Of a stretch of 41,516 nucleotides of DNA, positions 26,262-35,214 are shown in pieces. The stretch's first letter is position 1, and every line of letters begins with the position of its first letter. Both the position numbers and the translations under genes were made by a program. The stretch is taken from contig JBAYFO010000030.1 of the NCBI GenBank assembly GCA_041667115.1, positions 1-41,516 of the forward strand, given 5' to 3'. This stretch comes from UBA1563 sp041667115 (GTDB lineage Bacteria; Bacteroidota; Ignavibacteria; Ignavibacteriales; Ignavibacteriaceae). The notes beneath the pieces are model-generated. The model made no database searches. It saw only the letters and a program-made list of their open reading frames with translations, and was not told the DNA's origin.

Positions 26262-27971
26262 CTATTCCCTACTCTGTCTTCTGAAGTTTTCTATTGTTTT
26301 TTCAAAATCTGGTGTTGGGATTTCTTTTGACCATTCAGTCCATATATCTATTGTTGCACTAATTGGTTCTTCCTTTGGTTTACTAATTTTTATTCGACTT
26401 GGGAGTAAAACTGCATCACCAACCACCATACCCTCACCAATATCCATAATTGGTAATGTATCCATCATGCTTTCCAAACTTTCTGGCATCAACTTTTTAA
26501 CAGTGTTCTGATCTTCACTATTTGTTAACCTAAGAGAAATTACATTATTACATTGACTCAAAATGGTATCCGACACGTCAGAAGGACGTTGACTTACTAT
26601 TAAAAGTGCGACTCCATATTTTCTTCCTTCTTTGGCAATCTTTTCAAAATTTTCTATGGCCCGTCGCTCAACAGGATTTTGACCTTCTTTCTTGGGAAGG
26701 TATAGGTGAGCTTCGTCGCAAACAAAAACTAAAGGATGTCTTTTGTCACGGTCTGTCCAGAATTGGATTTGATAAATGATTCTGGCAACTAACCCAACGA
26801 TAATGGGAAGTATATCTGTCGGAACTTCAGAGAAATCAATAATTTTAATCTGAGATTTATATTCAGTAAAATCCATAAGTTTAGCTGCAATTTCGGACAT
26901 CGTTTCATATTGCTGTTCTTCCTTTGGAGCCTGGTAGAGAAAACCATATCGTTTATCACTAAGCTTACTTCGAATTCGTGTCAATAAACGACTAAATTGC
27001 CCGTAAAAATTTCCTTGTTTTAGTCCTCTCGAACCCTCTATCATTTCTTCATTTAATTCTTTAAGATTTTGTAGAACGTTATTTAACTCAAATGGGACTG
27101 GACTATCTACAGTAAAAGCAGCAAGGACTTTATCTTTTTTCAGTTTTTTCAAAACTTCTTTCTTTTCAGCTATTACTAAATCTTGGAAGACCATCACTTG
27201 ATTGTGAGCTGAGAATTCGGAACGATCGATAAACATAGCTTGCATTTCCTCAGCATTCAATAACCAATAAGGAAGAAATAAAATATCTTTTTTCTTTTTA
27301 CCTAAATCTTCCGGACCGGGAATTCTAAGATGTTTTGCATAACTCAATTCTTTATACTCACCATGCAGATCGAATACTATTATATTTGCAGATTTGAGCA
27401 GAGCAGCTTTCTCAAGTATTGCTGCTACTGTCCACGATTTACCGGAACCAGTGCTACCGAGTAACGCAGCATGACGCTGGAAAAACTTATTTCCATCTAT
27501 ATAAGCTGTAGCAGTTTCATCAATAGTGTATTTACCTATTTCAAAAGAGTTTTCAAGTTTGCCAGCTTGAGAAACTATATTCATAAAAGATTCTAATTGA
27601 GCATCTTTTAATACATAACATTCGGAATCAATATCAGGGACTTGGTTTAATGATCTTGAAAAAGTCATCCCTGCCTTCCCAGGGCACAGCGAACCAAGAA
27701 GAGTTACTTTGACAGTATTTATAACAACTTCTTCAACTCCATCTAAATTAATTTCATCGGATTCTGTATTGATAGCAACTGATTTAATAACCTTTTCGAT
27801 TACACCGATTAACCAAGCTTCCACAGCACCGGGAAGTTTTAAAACAACCAGTTGACTAACTCTTGCCTTTCGCAAATCTTCATTTTTTTCTACGAGTATT
27901 GAAACTTTGCGCGTATCAACTTCTCTTACTTTCCCTAAAAAGTGTGACTGATCAAAAAAGAAAATGCTCAT
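26262..27971 (-). CDS. HerA-type hexameric ATPase (DUF87 family), defence-linked
   Basis: The 569-residue protein has an N-terminal HAS-barrel-like region (about 1-120), Walker A GSTGSGKS at 172-179, and Walker B in PLVFVCDEAHLYLP. It also has KIAKEGRKYGVALLIVSQRPSDVSDTILSQCNNVISLRL, the classic HerA/VirB4-like sensor and arginine segment. HerA homologues form hexameric rings that translocate DNA; in SIR2-HerA (Nezha) they assemble with SIR2 into an anti-phage complex. It overlaps the SIR2 gene by 4 nt (ATGA), so the two are translationally coupled. Confidence 0.93.
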   Translation of the reverse strand: MSIFFFDQSHFLGKVREVDTRKVSILVEKNEDLRKARVSQLVVLKLPGAVEAWLIGVIEKVIKSVAINTESDEINLDGVEEVVINTVKVTLLGSLCPGKAGMTFSRSLNQVPDIDSECYVLKDAQLESFMNIVSQAGKLENSFEIGKYTIDETATAYIDGNKFFQRHAALLGSTGSGKSWTVAAILEKAALLKSANIIVFDLHGEYKELSYAKHLRIPGPEDLGKKKKDILFLPYWLLNAEEMQAMFIDRSEFSAHNQVMVFQDLVIAEKKEVLKKLKKDKVLAAFTVDSPVPFELNNVLQNLKELNEEMIEGSRGLKQGNFYGQFSRLLTRIRSKLSDKRYGFLYQAPKEEQQYETMSEIAAKLMDFTEYKSQIKIIDFSEVPTDILPIIVGLVARIIYQIQFWTDRDKRHPLVFVCDEAHLYLPKKEGQNPVERRAIENFEKIAKEGRKYGVALLIVSQRPSDVSDTILSQCNNVISLRLTNSEDQNTVKKLMPESLESMMDTLPIMDIGEGMVVGDAVLLPSRIKISKPKEEPISATIDIWTEWSKEIPTPDFEKTIENFRRQSRE

Positions 27972-29068
27972 AAGTTAACCTCTAATATTTCTTTCGTAAA
28001 TTCTTCGATATTCCATAAACTCTTGCTATTTAAAAATAACCAATCTTCATAATTCTTATTTTTTATTCTGGTAAAATTATTTGATTCTTGCTTACATACA
28101 AGCCAAAGATTAGCTGCTTTTTCCAGAATAGCTTCAATTTTCTTGTTACAATCCCTCGTTATAATAATACCGTGGCATTTTTGATTAATAAGTTTCTGTA
28201 TAACATAGTTTTCAATATGCTTATCATTAAAACCATAACCAAGAAAAATAAAAGAATCTTTTATTTCGATAGCTTTATCAAATTTCTCTAATAATTCTTT
28301 ACGGAAACAGGAAATCTTTTCATACTTTGATACACCGGGAGTAATGATAACACGTTCAATATTATTCGGTGGTTTATGAATCCATGAATTCACTTCTATA
28401 ACTTCGTCTTTGTGAAAAAAAGTATTTAAAGAGCCATGGACTTTGTGTAACTCAATATGTTTAAATTCATTAGCTTTATTTTGTAATTTATTATTCCGAA
28501 TTATCTTTTCAAGATAGGAAACCGAATTTCGTGCTTGGGACCAATCAACTTTTCTAATAAGACAACCAGAAAATCCATTTATATATTTTATACCAACATT
28601 TTCAAAAGCGTATTCAGCAAGCATATCATAGTTTGGTGTTATAACATGTAGTTTCCGATCACTTTCCGGCAATCCATCAACCAATCTCATAAAAAAATCT
28701 GTTGCTGGCCAAACTTTCGTTCCGTTTAAAATTTGATATGAATATTTCTTGTCTAATTGTGCTATAAGATTACCAGTAATTTCTACCACTAAGCTGATTA
28801 AGGCACTATTATGGACATGGTCAAGTGAAGATTCTAGGTCTATGCCACCTTTTAGAGAGCCGACTACTTTATTCCATTCTTTTTCTAATTCTTTTTGACC
28901 ATTAATCTTCTTCGGCATTTCAGATTGGAGTTGACTATTTAATTTATTCATCCCAAAATCAACATCAATTGCACAAGACATTCCAGTGCCAAAGATAACC
29001 AATGGTGAAGGGTTGGATGTAAAGAAATCACGAATCGCTTTATATACTATCTCTTTTGTCAAAACCAT
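27968..29068 (-). CDS. SIR2-like domain protein, probable NADase of an anti-phage system
   Basis: The 366-residue protein has SIR2-like elements: the dinucleotide loop IFGTGMSCAID (about 25-35), TPNYD (144-148) containing the catalytic-type Asn, and KVHGSL with His 211. A C-terminal FLGYGFNDKHIEN matches the tail motif of SIR2-like defence proteins. In the known family, SIR2 domains deplete NAD on phage infection and cause abortive infection. It heads the operon; AAAGGAG lies about 14 nt before the ATG, somewhat far. Codons look more AT-rich than in flanking housekeeping genes. Confidence 0.9.
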   Translation of the reverse strand: MVLTKEIVYKAIRDFFTSNPSPLVIFGTGMSCAIDVDFGMNKLNSQLQSEMPKKINGQKELEKEWNKVVGSLKGGIDLESSLDHVHNSALISLVVEITGNLIAQLDKKYSYQILNGTKVWPATDFFMRLVDGLPESDRKLHVITPNYDMLAEYAFENVGIKYINGFSGCLIRKVDWSQARNSVSYLEKIIRNNKLQNKANEFKHIELHKVHGSLNTFFHKDEVIEVNSWIHKPPNNIERVIITPGVSKYEKISCFRKELLEKFDKAIEIKDSFIFLGYGFNDKHIENYVIQKLINQKCHGIIITRDCNKKIEAILEKAANLWLVCKQESNNFTRIKNKNYEDWLFLNSKSLWNIEEFTKEILEVNL

Positions 29069-29388
29069 TTTAATTTCATATTCTCCTTTCCTCGTCTATC
29101 AACTTGTGTAAAAGCGTAGCACACAATTGTACTAGTGTCCGGATTTCTATGTTACTTGTTATCTGAATTATCGACTTACCTGATTTTTAAATACCCTTGA
29201 TCTTTTTTATAAAACTTCTTATTTACAAGTCGCTTTGATGCTAAACTTTTTTCACTGACATTGTTTAACTTAACAATTACCTAAAACTAATAAAACCAAA
29301 TACGAAAAAAAAGTAACCTTTGCAGCTATTCCCTTCATCCGCTATAACCACAAAGGCTACTTAACACAGCTTGGAGGAACCGTTTTTT
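29069..29388. other. Intergenic region upstream of the SIR2-HerA operon
   Basis: The 320-bp AT-rich stretch should hold the promoter of the defence operon, but I see no clear TTG / TAnnTTTG pair. The terminator of the neighbouring gene occupies its right part (29303-29362). No att-like direct repeat or tRNA was recognised. Confidence 0.5.
29303..29362 (-). terminator. Rho-independent terminator for the 229-residue protein gene
   Basis: On the minus strand AAGTAGCCTTTG (29362-29351) pairs with CAAAGGTTACTT (29322-29311) with one mismatch around a 28-nt loop, followed by a T-run (the A-run just left of 29311 on the plus strand). It lies 27 bp after the stop and insulates the gene from the SIR2-HerA operon. 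Confidence 0.72.
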
Positions 29389-30078
29389 TTAGGTTGTAGG
29401 CGGTACCGGTTCTTCTTTCTTAACGCTTCTCGCTCCCAACTCTAGCACCCTTCGTGCGGTTGTATATTTTGTAAAAAAGTCGGGATTTATTGTTTTGAAT
29501 TTCTCGGCGAAGCGGTCAATTTGATTATCGATAAGATCCTTGGCTTCACCGATCAATTCATAAACCGTTTTTGTAGCATTAACACTTTCCCCTTCACTCG
29601 TTCCCGAAATTTCAAGATTTTTCTTGAATGCTTCCGATTTAAGACCAACATCTGCAATCTCTTCGGCGGTTAGTCCATGTTCTGTAAGTTCGGTCTCTTT
29701 CCCTTCCGTCAGTTTCACAAGATCGATGGCTTCACTGGTAAGATTGGTGTCGCGCATCTTCTTGTAGAAATTTTCTGTGTTATCCACCCTCTCTCTAATC
29801 TCGGGAACCCCTTTGTCATCCGCATAAGTAAAGAGAGCATTAGCTACCTGGAACACCGCAGAGGCAAGCTCATTTTTTGAGTTTACCTTAATTGAATTCT
29901 TCCCGGTTTTTATACTCTTCCTTCCGCTATCCACATCCTGGATATCTGCTATAAGTCCTTCCAATTTTCCAGTCGCTCTCTGAAAAGCCGGAATAGTACC
30001 TACGATAGTGGATTCTGTTTTTAAGAATCCGTGCAAAATAGTGAACATTGAAAACAGGTTCTCCTGTTTGTCAGTCAT
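29389..30078 (-). CDS. Helical hypothetical protein next to the 21-bp repeat array
   Basis: The 229-residue protein is predicted from its residue pattern to be almost all helix and soluble (MTDKQENLFSMFTILHGFLKT start, many Lys and Glu, a short Pro-rich tail). No motif or family is recognised. It resembles a helical-bundle or phasin-like protein only in composition. The start has a perfect AAAGGAGGT six nt before the ATG, so it is probably well expressed. A palindrome at 30108-30122 and a long 21-bp-period array lie directly upstream, and a terminator follows the gene. Confidence 0.8.
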   Translation of the reverse strand: MTDKQENLFSMFTILHGFLKTESTIVGTIPAFQRATGKLEGLIADIQDVDSGRKSIKTGKNSIKVNSKNELASAVFQVANALFTYADDKGVPEIRERVDNTENFYKKMRDTNLTSEAIDLVKLTEGKETELTEHGLTAEEIADVGLKSEAFKKNLEISGTSEGESVNATKTVYELIGEAKDLIDNQIDRFAEKFKTINPDFFTKYTTARRVLELGARSVKKEEPVPPTT

Positions 30079-30107
30079 TACGACCTCCTTTAGTTAGTTT
30101 ATAAATA

Positions 30108-30122
30108 GCTCCACTTTGGAGC
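30108..30122. promoter_or_regulatory. Palindrome upstream of the 229-residue protein gene
   Basis: GCTCCA and TGGAGC flank a 3-bp centre between the array and the gene's ribosome binding site, 30-44 bp from the start codon. It may be an operator or a leader hairpin; the sequence alone does not decide. Confidence 0.4.
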
Positions 30123-30147
30123 AAAAGTTCCTTTTTCTTCAAAAAAT

Positions 30148-30735
30148 GAACATTTATTACTTTACCAATCTCATTTCTGACTTTTTTTGTCTCATTTCAA
30201 CATTTTTTTGTCTCATTTCAACATAAATTTGTCTCATTTCAGAGTCAATTTATCACATTTCCAAATTTTTAAATCCCACTTCCAAATTCATTTACTTCAC
30301 TTCTAAATCGTTTAAATCTATTTCAAGACTTTTGTGTTATATTCTGAAACCTTCAATATTCATTTTCGTCTCTACTTTCTTCGTCCCCGGGTTTACTTTC
30401 TTCGTCCCCGGGTTTACTTTCCTCGTTCCCGGTTTTACCTGTCATGTTTCTCTGTTTACTTTTTACATTTAAGAGTTTATTAATCATGTTTCAACGTTCA
30501 CAAGGCGCATTTCAGAATCTTCTTAATTTATCTCAAAGTATCATGATCATATTTCAAAGTGAACATACTTCATTTCCGGTAATTCGCACTTCTCACTATA
30601 ATTTTAAAATACCATTCCGGAATCGCAAAATGGCATTTCAAATAAATGAAATACTATTTCTGAAAATTCAATTTTCGTTTTATGATTTATTTAATACGCC
30701 TCCGGAATTATCATACTTATTGCAGTATTACTAAA
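30148..30735. repeat. Degenerate 21-bp-period tandem array, about 28 units
   Basis: Twenty-eight consecutive 21-bp units can be laid out with no indel from 30148 to 30735. The best conserved part is CATTTC at unit positions 4-9 (TCTCATTTC in the left units); the remainder is AT-rich and variable. Units at 30379 and 30400 are identical and the next is close, carrying a CCCCGGG core, which indicates recent duplication. The phase is kept even where identity is low. A heptad ORF (30444-30734) results from the period and is not regarded as a gene. The period equals that of the array at 1-273. Confidence 0.85.
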
Positions 30736-30927
30736 TCCTTCCCTCAATAAGAAATCCTTTAGAAAGATTTTTAGAACGTTTCTTTTCTACCAACATTCCC
30801 CTTTCTAACATTTCTAGATAATAGAAAAACATTACAGATGAGGAAACTGTAACGCGATAGCAGAACTTTCAATCAACGTCTGCTGCAAAAATAAAGATTA
30901 GCTAACTAAAAGTAAATACTTTTCTTT
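30736..30927. other. Intergenic region between the array and hydA
   Basis: The array periodicity fades here. No gene is seen. It is downstream of the hydA stop on the minus strand; no convincing terminator was found. Confidence 0.4.
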
Positions 30928-32673
30928 TCAATTTTTATCAAACGAAATTTTTCTTGCGTTCTTCCTTCTATCAAAATAACTTGTGTGTAATAATTCATGA
31001 CTTTTATGGCTGCCGGGAGTAATTAAATACTCTTTATAAAGTGTCTTCACAGATTCGTTTTCGTATGATCTTCTCAATTTCATTTTCTTGTCAATCGCAT
31101 ACAACGCTTTCATCCGCATAATTACTTTATCGGTTTTTTGATGTACCGGTTGACCGCCGCCGTTGATGCATCCGCCGGGACAAGCCATCACTTCTATAAA
31201 ATGATATTTTGATTTCCCTTCCCTGATTTCTTTTATCACCGGATCAACCTGCCCAATGCCATTCACTACCGCAATATTAATGGTGTTCCCATTTATTTTG
31301 ATAGAAGCTTCCTTAAGCCCGTCCAATCCCCTTACTTCTTCAAAGTCAACATTTTTAAGATGATTACCCGTTAAATTAAAATAAGCAGTACGCAAAGCAG
31401 CTTCCATAACACCGCCGCTCGTTCCAAAAATAACCGCGGCTCCGGTTGATTCCCCTAACGGATTGTCGAATTCTTCGTCAGGCAAATCTGTAAACTCGAT
31501 TCCGGCTACATTAAAGAATCGGGTTAATTCTCTCGTTGTTAAAACCGCGTCAACATCCGGCAGGAATTCTTCACTCAACTCCTGACGCGCCGATTCATAT
31601 TTTTTTACTGTGCAAGGCATAATTGAAACAACGAAAACATCCTTCGGATCAATTCCCATTTTTTTTGCGTAATATGTTTTTAACACAGCTCCTTCCATTT
31701 CATGCGGTGATTTGCATGTTGAAAGATGATTAAGCAAATCACCATGTTTTTGTTCCGCATATTTTACCCAGCCCGGGCAGCAGCTTGTAAACATCGGGAG
31801 ATTTTCCCCTTTCGTAATCCGTTCAATCAATTCGTTCGCCTCTTCCATTATTGTAAGATCGGCAGCAAAGTTTGTATCAAAAACTTTTTTGAATCCTAAT
31901 CTTCTTAATCCGGCAACAAGTTTTCCCGTTACATCTGTGCCGAGCGGAAGATTGTATTCTTCACCTAAGGATGCCCGGACTGCAGGGGCAATTTGCACAA
32001 CCGCGTATTTCGTTTTTGAGTTGATTGCATTTGCAACCTCTTTCATACTGCTTTTTTCACGCAATGCGGCTGTAGGACAAACTAAAATACATTGTCCGCA
32101 CAAGATACAATCGCTGATGTTTAATCCTTGATTGTATGGCGTGGTTACAATGGTTTGAAATCCGCGCATGGTAAAATCAATCGCACCTACTTTCTGAACC
32201 TCGTTACAAATACGTGTACATCTTCCGCACAAAATACATTTTGCCGGGTCGCGTTCCATTGAAGGACTTGAAATGTCAATTGCGTGTTGTTTCTGTTCGC
32301 CTTGATAGCGGTGTTCACGAACTCCGTAACGTTCTGATAAAGTTTGCAATTCACAATTTCCGTTTCTCACACAGATTAAACATTCTTGCGGATGATTTTC
32401 AACAAGCAATTCCACTATTGTTTTTCTAGCTCTGCGAACTCTCGAAGAATTAGTTTCTACCTTCATTCCTTCAGAAATTGGGAACGCGCATGAAGGAACC
32501 AGGTTCCGTTGATTTTCAACTTCAACCGAACAGATTCTGCAAGCGCCGGTCGGCAGCAAATCTTTTATGTGACATAACGTTGGTATTGAAATACCAACCG
32601 ATTTTGCCGCATCCAGAATTGTCATTCCTTCTTCAGCTTTTACTTTTATTTTATTTATTGTTAGTTCAACCAT
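30928..32673 (-). CDS. hydA: [FeFe] hydrogenase catalytic subunit, NAD-linked group A type
   Basis: The 581-residue enzyme makes or oxidises H2. N-terminal elements in order: a [2Fe-2S] plant-type domain (CHIKDLLPTGACRICS), a His-Cys3 cluster (HPQECLICVRNGNC), two [4Fe-4S] ferredoxin motifs (CILCGRCTRIC, CILCGQCILVC). The H-cluster motifs follow: TSCCPGW, MPCTVKKYE and EVMACPGGCINGGGQP. With the NuoF- and NuoE-like genes upstream it fits the HydABC electron-bifurcating type (NADH plus ferredoxin). Maturases HydE, HydF and HydG are not in the window. It is 30 bp after hydB. Confidence 0.97.
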   Translation of the reverse strand: MVELTINKIKVKAEEGMTILDAAKSVGISIPTLCHIKDLLPTGACRICSVEVENQRNLVPSCAFPISEGMKVETNSSRVRRARKTIVELLVENHPQECLICVRNGNCELQTLSERYGVREHRYQGEQKQHAIDISSPSMERDPAKCILCGRCTRICNEVQKVGAIDFTMRGFQTIVTTPYNQGLNISDCILCGQCILVCPTAALREKSSMKEVANAINSKTKYAVVQIAPAVRASLGEEYNLPLGTDVTGKLVAGLRRLGFKKVFDTNFAADLTIMEEANELIERITKGENLPMFTSCCPGWVKYAEQKHGDLLNHLSTCKSPHEMEGAVLKTYYAKKMGIDPKDVFVVSIMPCTVKKYESARQELSEEFLPDVDAVLTTRELTRFFNVAGIEFTDLPDEEFDNPLGESTGAAVIFGTSGGVMEAALRTAYFNLTGNHLKNVDFEEVRGLDGLKEASIKINGNTINIAVVNGIGQVDPVIKEIREGKSKYHFIEVMACPGGCINGGGQPVHQKTDKVIMRMKALYAIDKKMKLRRSYENESVKTLYKEYLITPGSHKSHELLHTSYFDRRKNARKISFDKN

Positions 32674-32703
32674 GTTATTTACCTTAAAAATCTTCTTTCA
32701 GTT

Positions 32704-34689
32704 TTAGTTTACTTCAATTGCTTCAAATCTGCACGCTTCCAGACACATTCCGCATTTAATACATTTATCTTGCACGATATAATGAGCGTGACCTTTTTCA
32801 CCAACAATTGCTTCAACAGAACATCTGCGCAAGCAAACCCCGCATCCTGAACAAATGCTGTTATCAATGGTGTAGGTTAATAGATCTTTGCACACTCCTG
32901 CAGAACATTTTCGTTCATATAAATGCTCTTCATATTCCTCACGGAAATATTGCAAACCGGAAAGAACCGGGTTCGGTGCCGATTGTCCGAGTCCGCAAAG
33001 TGAAGTATCCTTTATTACATTTGCCAGACGGTTGAGATAGATGATCCCTTTAAACCGCTGAAGTTCATCAACTTTATTCTTTGTTTGTTTATAACTCACC
33101 GGAATGCGTTCAATTATTTCTAGCATCCGCTTTGTGCCTTCGCGGCAAGGAACGCACTTTCCGCATGATTCATTTTGTATAAATGTTAAAAAGAATTTTG
33201 CCACATCCACCATGCACGTGTCTTCATCCATTACAACAAATCCGCCGCTGCCCATCATCGCGCCGACTTCTTTCAGCGATTCATAATCAACTTGCGTTTT
33301 AATGACACTATGCGGAAGACATCCGCCTGAAGGTCCGCCAATTTGTACTGCTTTAAATATTTTGTTATCCGGTATTCCGCCGCCGATTGTAAAGACAACT
33401 TCTTCGAGTGTCGTACCCATAGGAACTTCTACCAGGCCGGTGTTTGTTATCTTTCCGCTTAATGCAAAAACTTTGGTTCCTTTACTCGCCTTTGTTCCAA
33501 TTGAAGAGAACCATTCCGAACCACGGTTAATAATATTCGCAACGTTCGCAAAAGTTTCAACATTGTTAATAACAGTCGGCTTGCCGAACAATCCTGAAAT
33601 ACTCGGGAACGGAGGACGCGGACGGGGCATTCCCCTTTTCCCTTCAATCGAGCCAATCAGCGCGGTTTCCTCTCCGCAAACAAAAGCTCCCGCCCCTTTT
33701 TTTATACGAATATGAAAATTGAAATTGCTTCCTAATATATTCTCTCCGAGTAATCCATACTCTTCACATAATTTGATAGTCTTTTCCAGCCGTTCAATTG
33801 CAAGAGGATATTCAGCGCGGCAATAAACATAACCGGCTGTTGCCCCTATTGCGTATCCGCCAATTGCCATTCCTTCAATAATTCTAAACGGATCGCTTTC
33901 CAAAACCGAACGGTCCATAAACGCACCCGGATCGCCTTCATCTGCGTTACAAATAAGATGTTTTTGTTCCGCTTTTTGTGCGAGCGCTAATTCCCATTTT
34001 TTCCCGGTCGGAAATCCGGCGCCGCCTCTTCCCCGCAAACCGCTGTCCAAAATTTCTTTTATCACATCATGCGGTTTCATTAAACGAAGGACTTTATCAA
34101 ATGCTTTGAATCCTCCCTTTGCAATGTATGCGTCAATCGATTCGGGATTGATAATTCCGCAATTCTCCAAAACAAGTTTTAACTGATGTTTGAAAAAAGG
34201 ATTTTCATTAATATTGGCTGCTTCACCAGAAGAGACTCCATGGGTTCCAAGCAGCTTCTCTTTAAATATTGTTTTTTCAACCAACGTCTTTTGAATAAAA
34301 CGGGGAACGATCTTCGGAATAATTTCACAATAGGAGACTCTATCCTGTCCCGGAAGTTTTACATCAACAATAACTTCTTTAGCGCAAAAACCTATACAGC
34401 CTGTAGCTTCAATTCTCGCGTTGATATTGAGTTTTTTAAGCTCTGCAATAATCGCTTCTTCAACTTTTTTTGCCCCGGAAGCAAGCCCGCAAGTTCCCAT
34501 TCCTATCCAAATGATCGGAATATCGTGATCTTCATAATTTATTCTTCTATTTAAACTCTGTATCTTTTCACTGCATTTTTCATTGTGGTGGCACAGGGGA
34601 CCTTCGGTACAACACCGTACAAAAAGATCGCATGGTTTTTCAAGTGAGTGCCAGCATTCATCACAACATTTATCTAAAAATGAATTCAT
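32704..34689 (-). CDS. hydB: NuoF-like hydrogenase subunit HydB with cysteine-rich N-terminus
   Basis: The 661-residue flavoprotein carries NADH chemistry for the hydrogenase. Domains in order: a Cys/His-rich leader (residues 1-45, CCDECW, CCTEGPLCHH), a thioredoxin-like [2Fe-2S] domain (TCGLASGAKK, ATGCIGFC), the NuoF core with GRGGAGFPTGKKWE (FMN/NADH) and SCGKCVPCREG plus SLCGLG for a [4Fe-4S] cluster, and a C-terminal pair of ferredoxin motifs (CSGCGVCLRRC, CIKCGMCLEAC). The leader could bind a further metal. It overlaps the NuoE-like gene by 4 nt. Confidence 0.95.
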   Translation of the reverse strand: MNSFLDKCCDECWHSLEKPCDLFVRCCTEGPLCHHNEKCSEKIQSLNRRINYEDHDIPIIWIGMGTCGLASGAKKVEEAIIAELKKLNINARIEATGCIGFCAKEVIVDVKLPGQDRVSYCEIIPKIVPRFIQKTLVEKTIFKEKLLGTHGVSSGEAANINENPFFKHQLKLVLENCGIINPESIDAYIAKGGFKAFDKVLRLMKPHDVIKEILDSGLRGRGGAGFPTGKKWELALAQKAEQKHLICNADEGDPGAFMDRSVLESDPFRIIEGMAIGGYAIGATAGYVYCRAEYPLAIERLEKTIKLCEEYGLLGENILGSNFNFHIRIKKGAGAFVCGEETALIGSIEGKRGMPRPRPPFPSISGLFGKPTVINNVETFANVANIINRGSEWFSSIGTKASKGTKVFALSGKITNTGLVEVPMGTTLEEVVFTIGGGIPDNKIFKAVQIGGPSGGCLPHSVIKTQVDYESLKEVGAMMGSGGFVVMDEDTCMVDVAKFFLTFIQNESCGKCVPCREGTKRMLEIIERIPVSYKQTKNKVDELQRFKGIIYLNRLANVIKDTSLCGLGQSAPNPVLSGLQYFREEYEEHLYERKCSAGVCKDLLTYTIDNSICSGCGVCLRRCSVEAIVGEKGHAHYIVQDKCIKCGMCLEACRFEAIEVN

Positions 34690-35183
34690 ACTTTCTCCGT
34701 TCCAATTTCTGCTTTTTTCGGCGTGTCGGCTTTTGGTTTGCTTTGATATTTTTTCATGATGTTCGGAATATCTTTAACTCCGATTCTCCCATAATAATCT
34801 TCATTTACCGTAATCACGGGAGCGATACTACATGCGCCTATGCAGTTTACAACTTCGATAGTAAATTTTTTATCGCGCGTGGTTTCTCCAGCTTTAATAT
34901 TTAAAGCCTGTTCCAGAGCATAGAGAATATTGGAAGAGTTTTTAACATGACAAGCAGTTCCACGGCAAACCCGCACAACATTTTCACCCAGCGGTGTTAA
35001 CCTAAATTGATTATAAAAAGTTGCTACTCCATAAACACGGCTTAAAGAAATCCCGACAAATTCGGCGATCTCGCTTAATGCATCTTCCGGCAAATACCCG
35101 TAAACGGTTTGAATGTCTTGAAGCAGGGGAATTAAATAGCTTTTATCGTTTGGGGTGTAGTTCTTAAAAATATCTTCGTGCAT
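34686..35183 (-). CDS. hydC: NuoE-like hydrogenase subunit HydC
   Basis: The 165-residue subunit has a thioredoxin-like [2Fe-2S] fold, with the ligand pattern CRGTACHVK and CIGACSIAPV. The N-terminal helix region (LIPLLQDIQTVYGYLPEDALSEIAEFVGISLSRVYGVATFYNQF) matches NuoE/HndA. It passes electrons between HydB and the hydrogenase. It heads the hydCBA operon; GAGGAT before the ATG is the ribosome binding site. Confidence 0.95.
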   Translation of the reverse strand: MHEDIFKNYTPNDKSYLIPLLQDIQTVYGYLPEDALSEIAEFVGISLSRVYGVATFYNQFRLTPLGENVVRVCRGTACHVKNSSNILYALEQALNIKAGETTRDKKFTIEVVNCIGACSIAPVITVNEDYYGRIGVKDIPNIMKKYQSKPKADTPKKAEIGTEKV

Positions 35184-35194
35184 TTCATCCTCGA

Positions 35195-35214
35195 AAGTTA
35201 ATTTCAGTTAACTT
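35195..35214. promoter_or_regulatory. Inverted repeat upstream of the hydrogenase operon
   Basis: AAGTTAA and TTAACTT flank a 6-bp centre 12-31 bp before the hydC start. It resembles a redox-type (Rex-like GTTAA...TTAAC) operator, but the spacer is two bases longer than the 4 bp usual for Rex. It may be an operator; no regulator gene is adjacent. Confidence 0.35.

Noticed and set aside
29069..29388. Possible integration site for the SIR2-HerA region
   Set aside because: No tRNA, integrase or flanking direct repeat could be found at either end of the accessory region.
30444..30734. Open frame of 96 codons over the right array
   Set aside because: Same cause: period of seven codons. The array continues upstream of the ORF with stops, and no translation signal is present.
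33302..33715. 137-codon open frame on the plus strand inside hydB
   Set aside because: It is an antisense shadow of the conserved NuoF core, which has full cofactor motifs.
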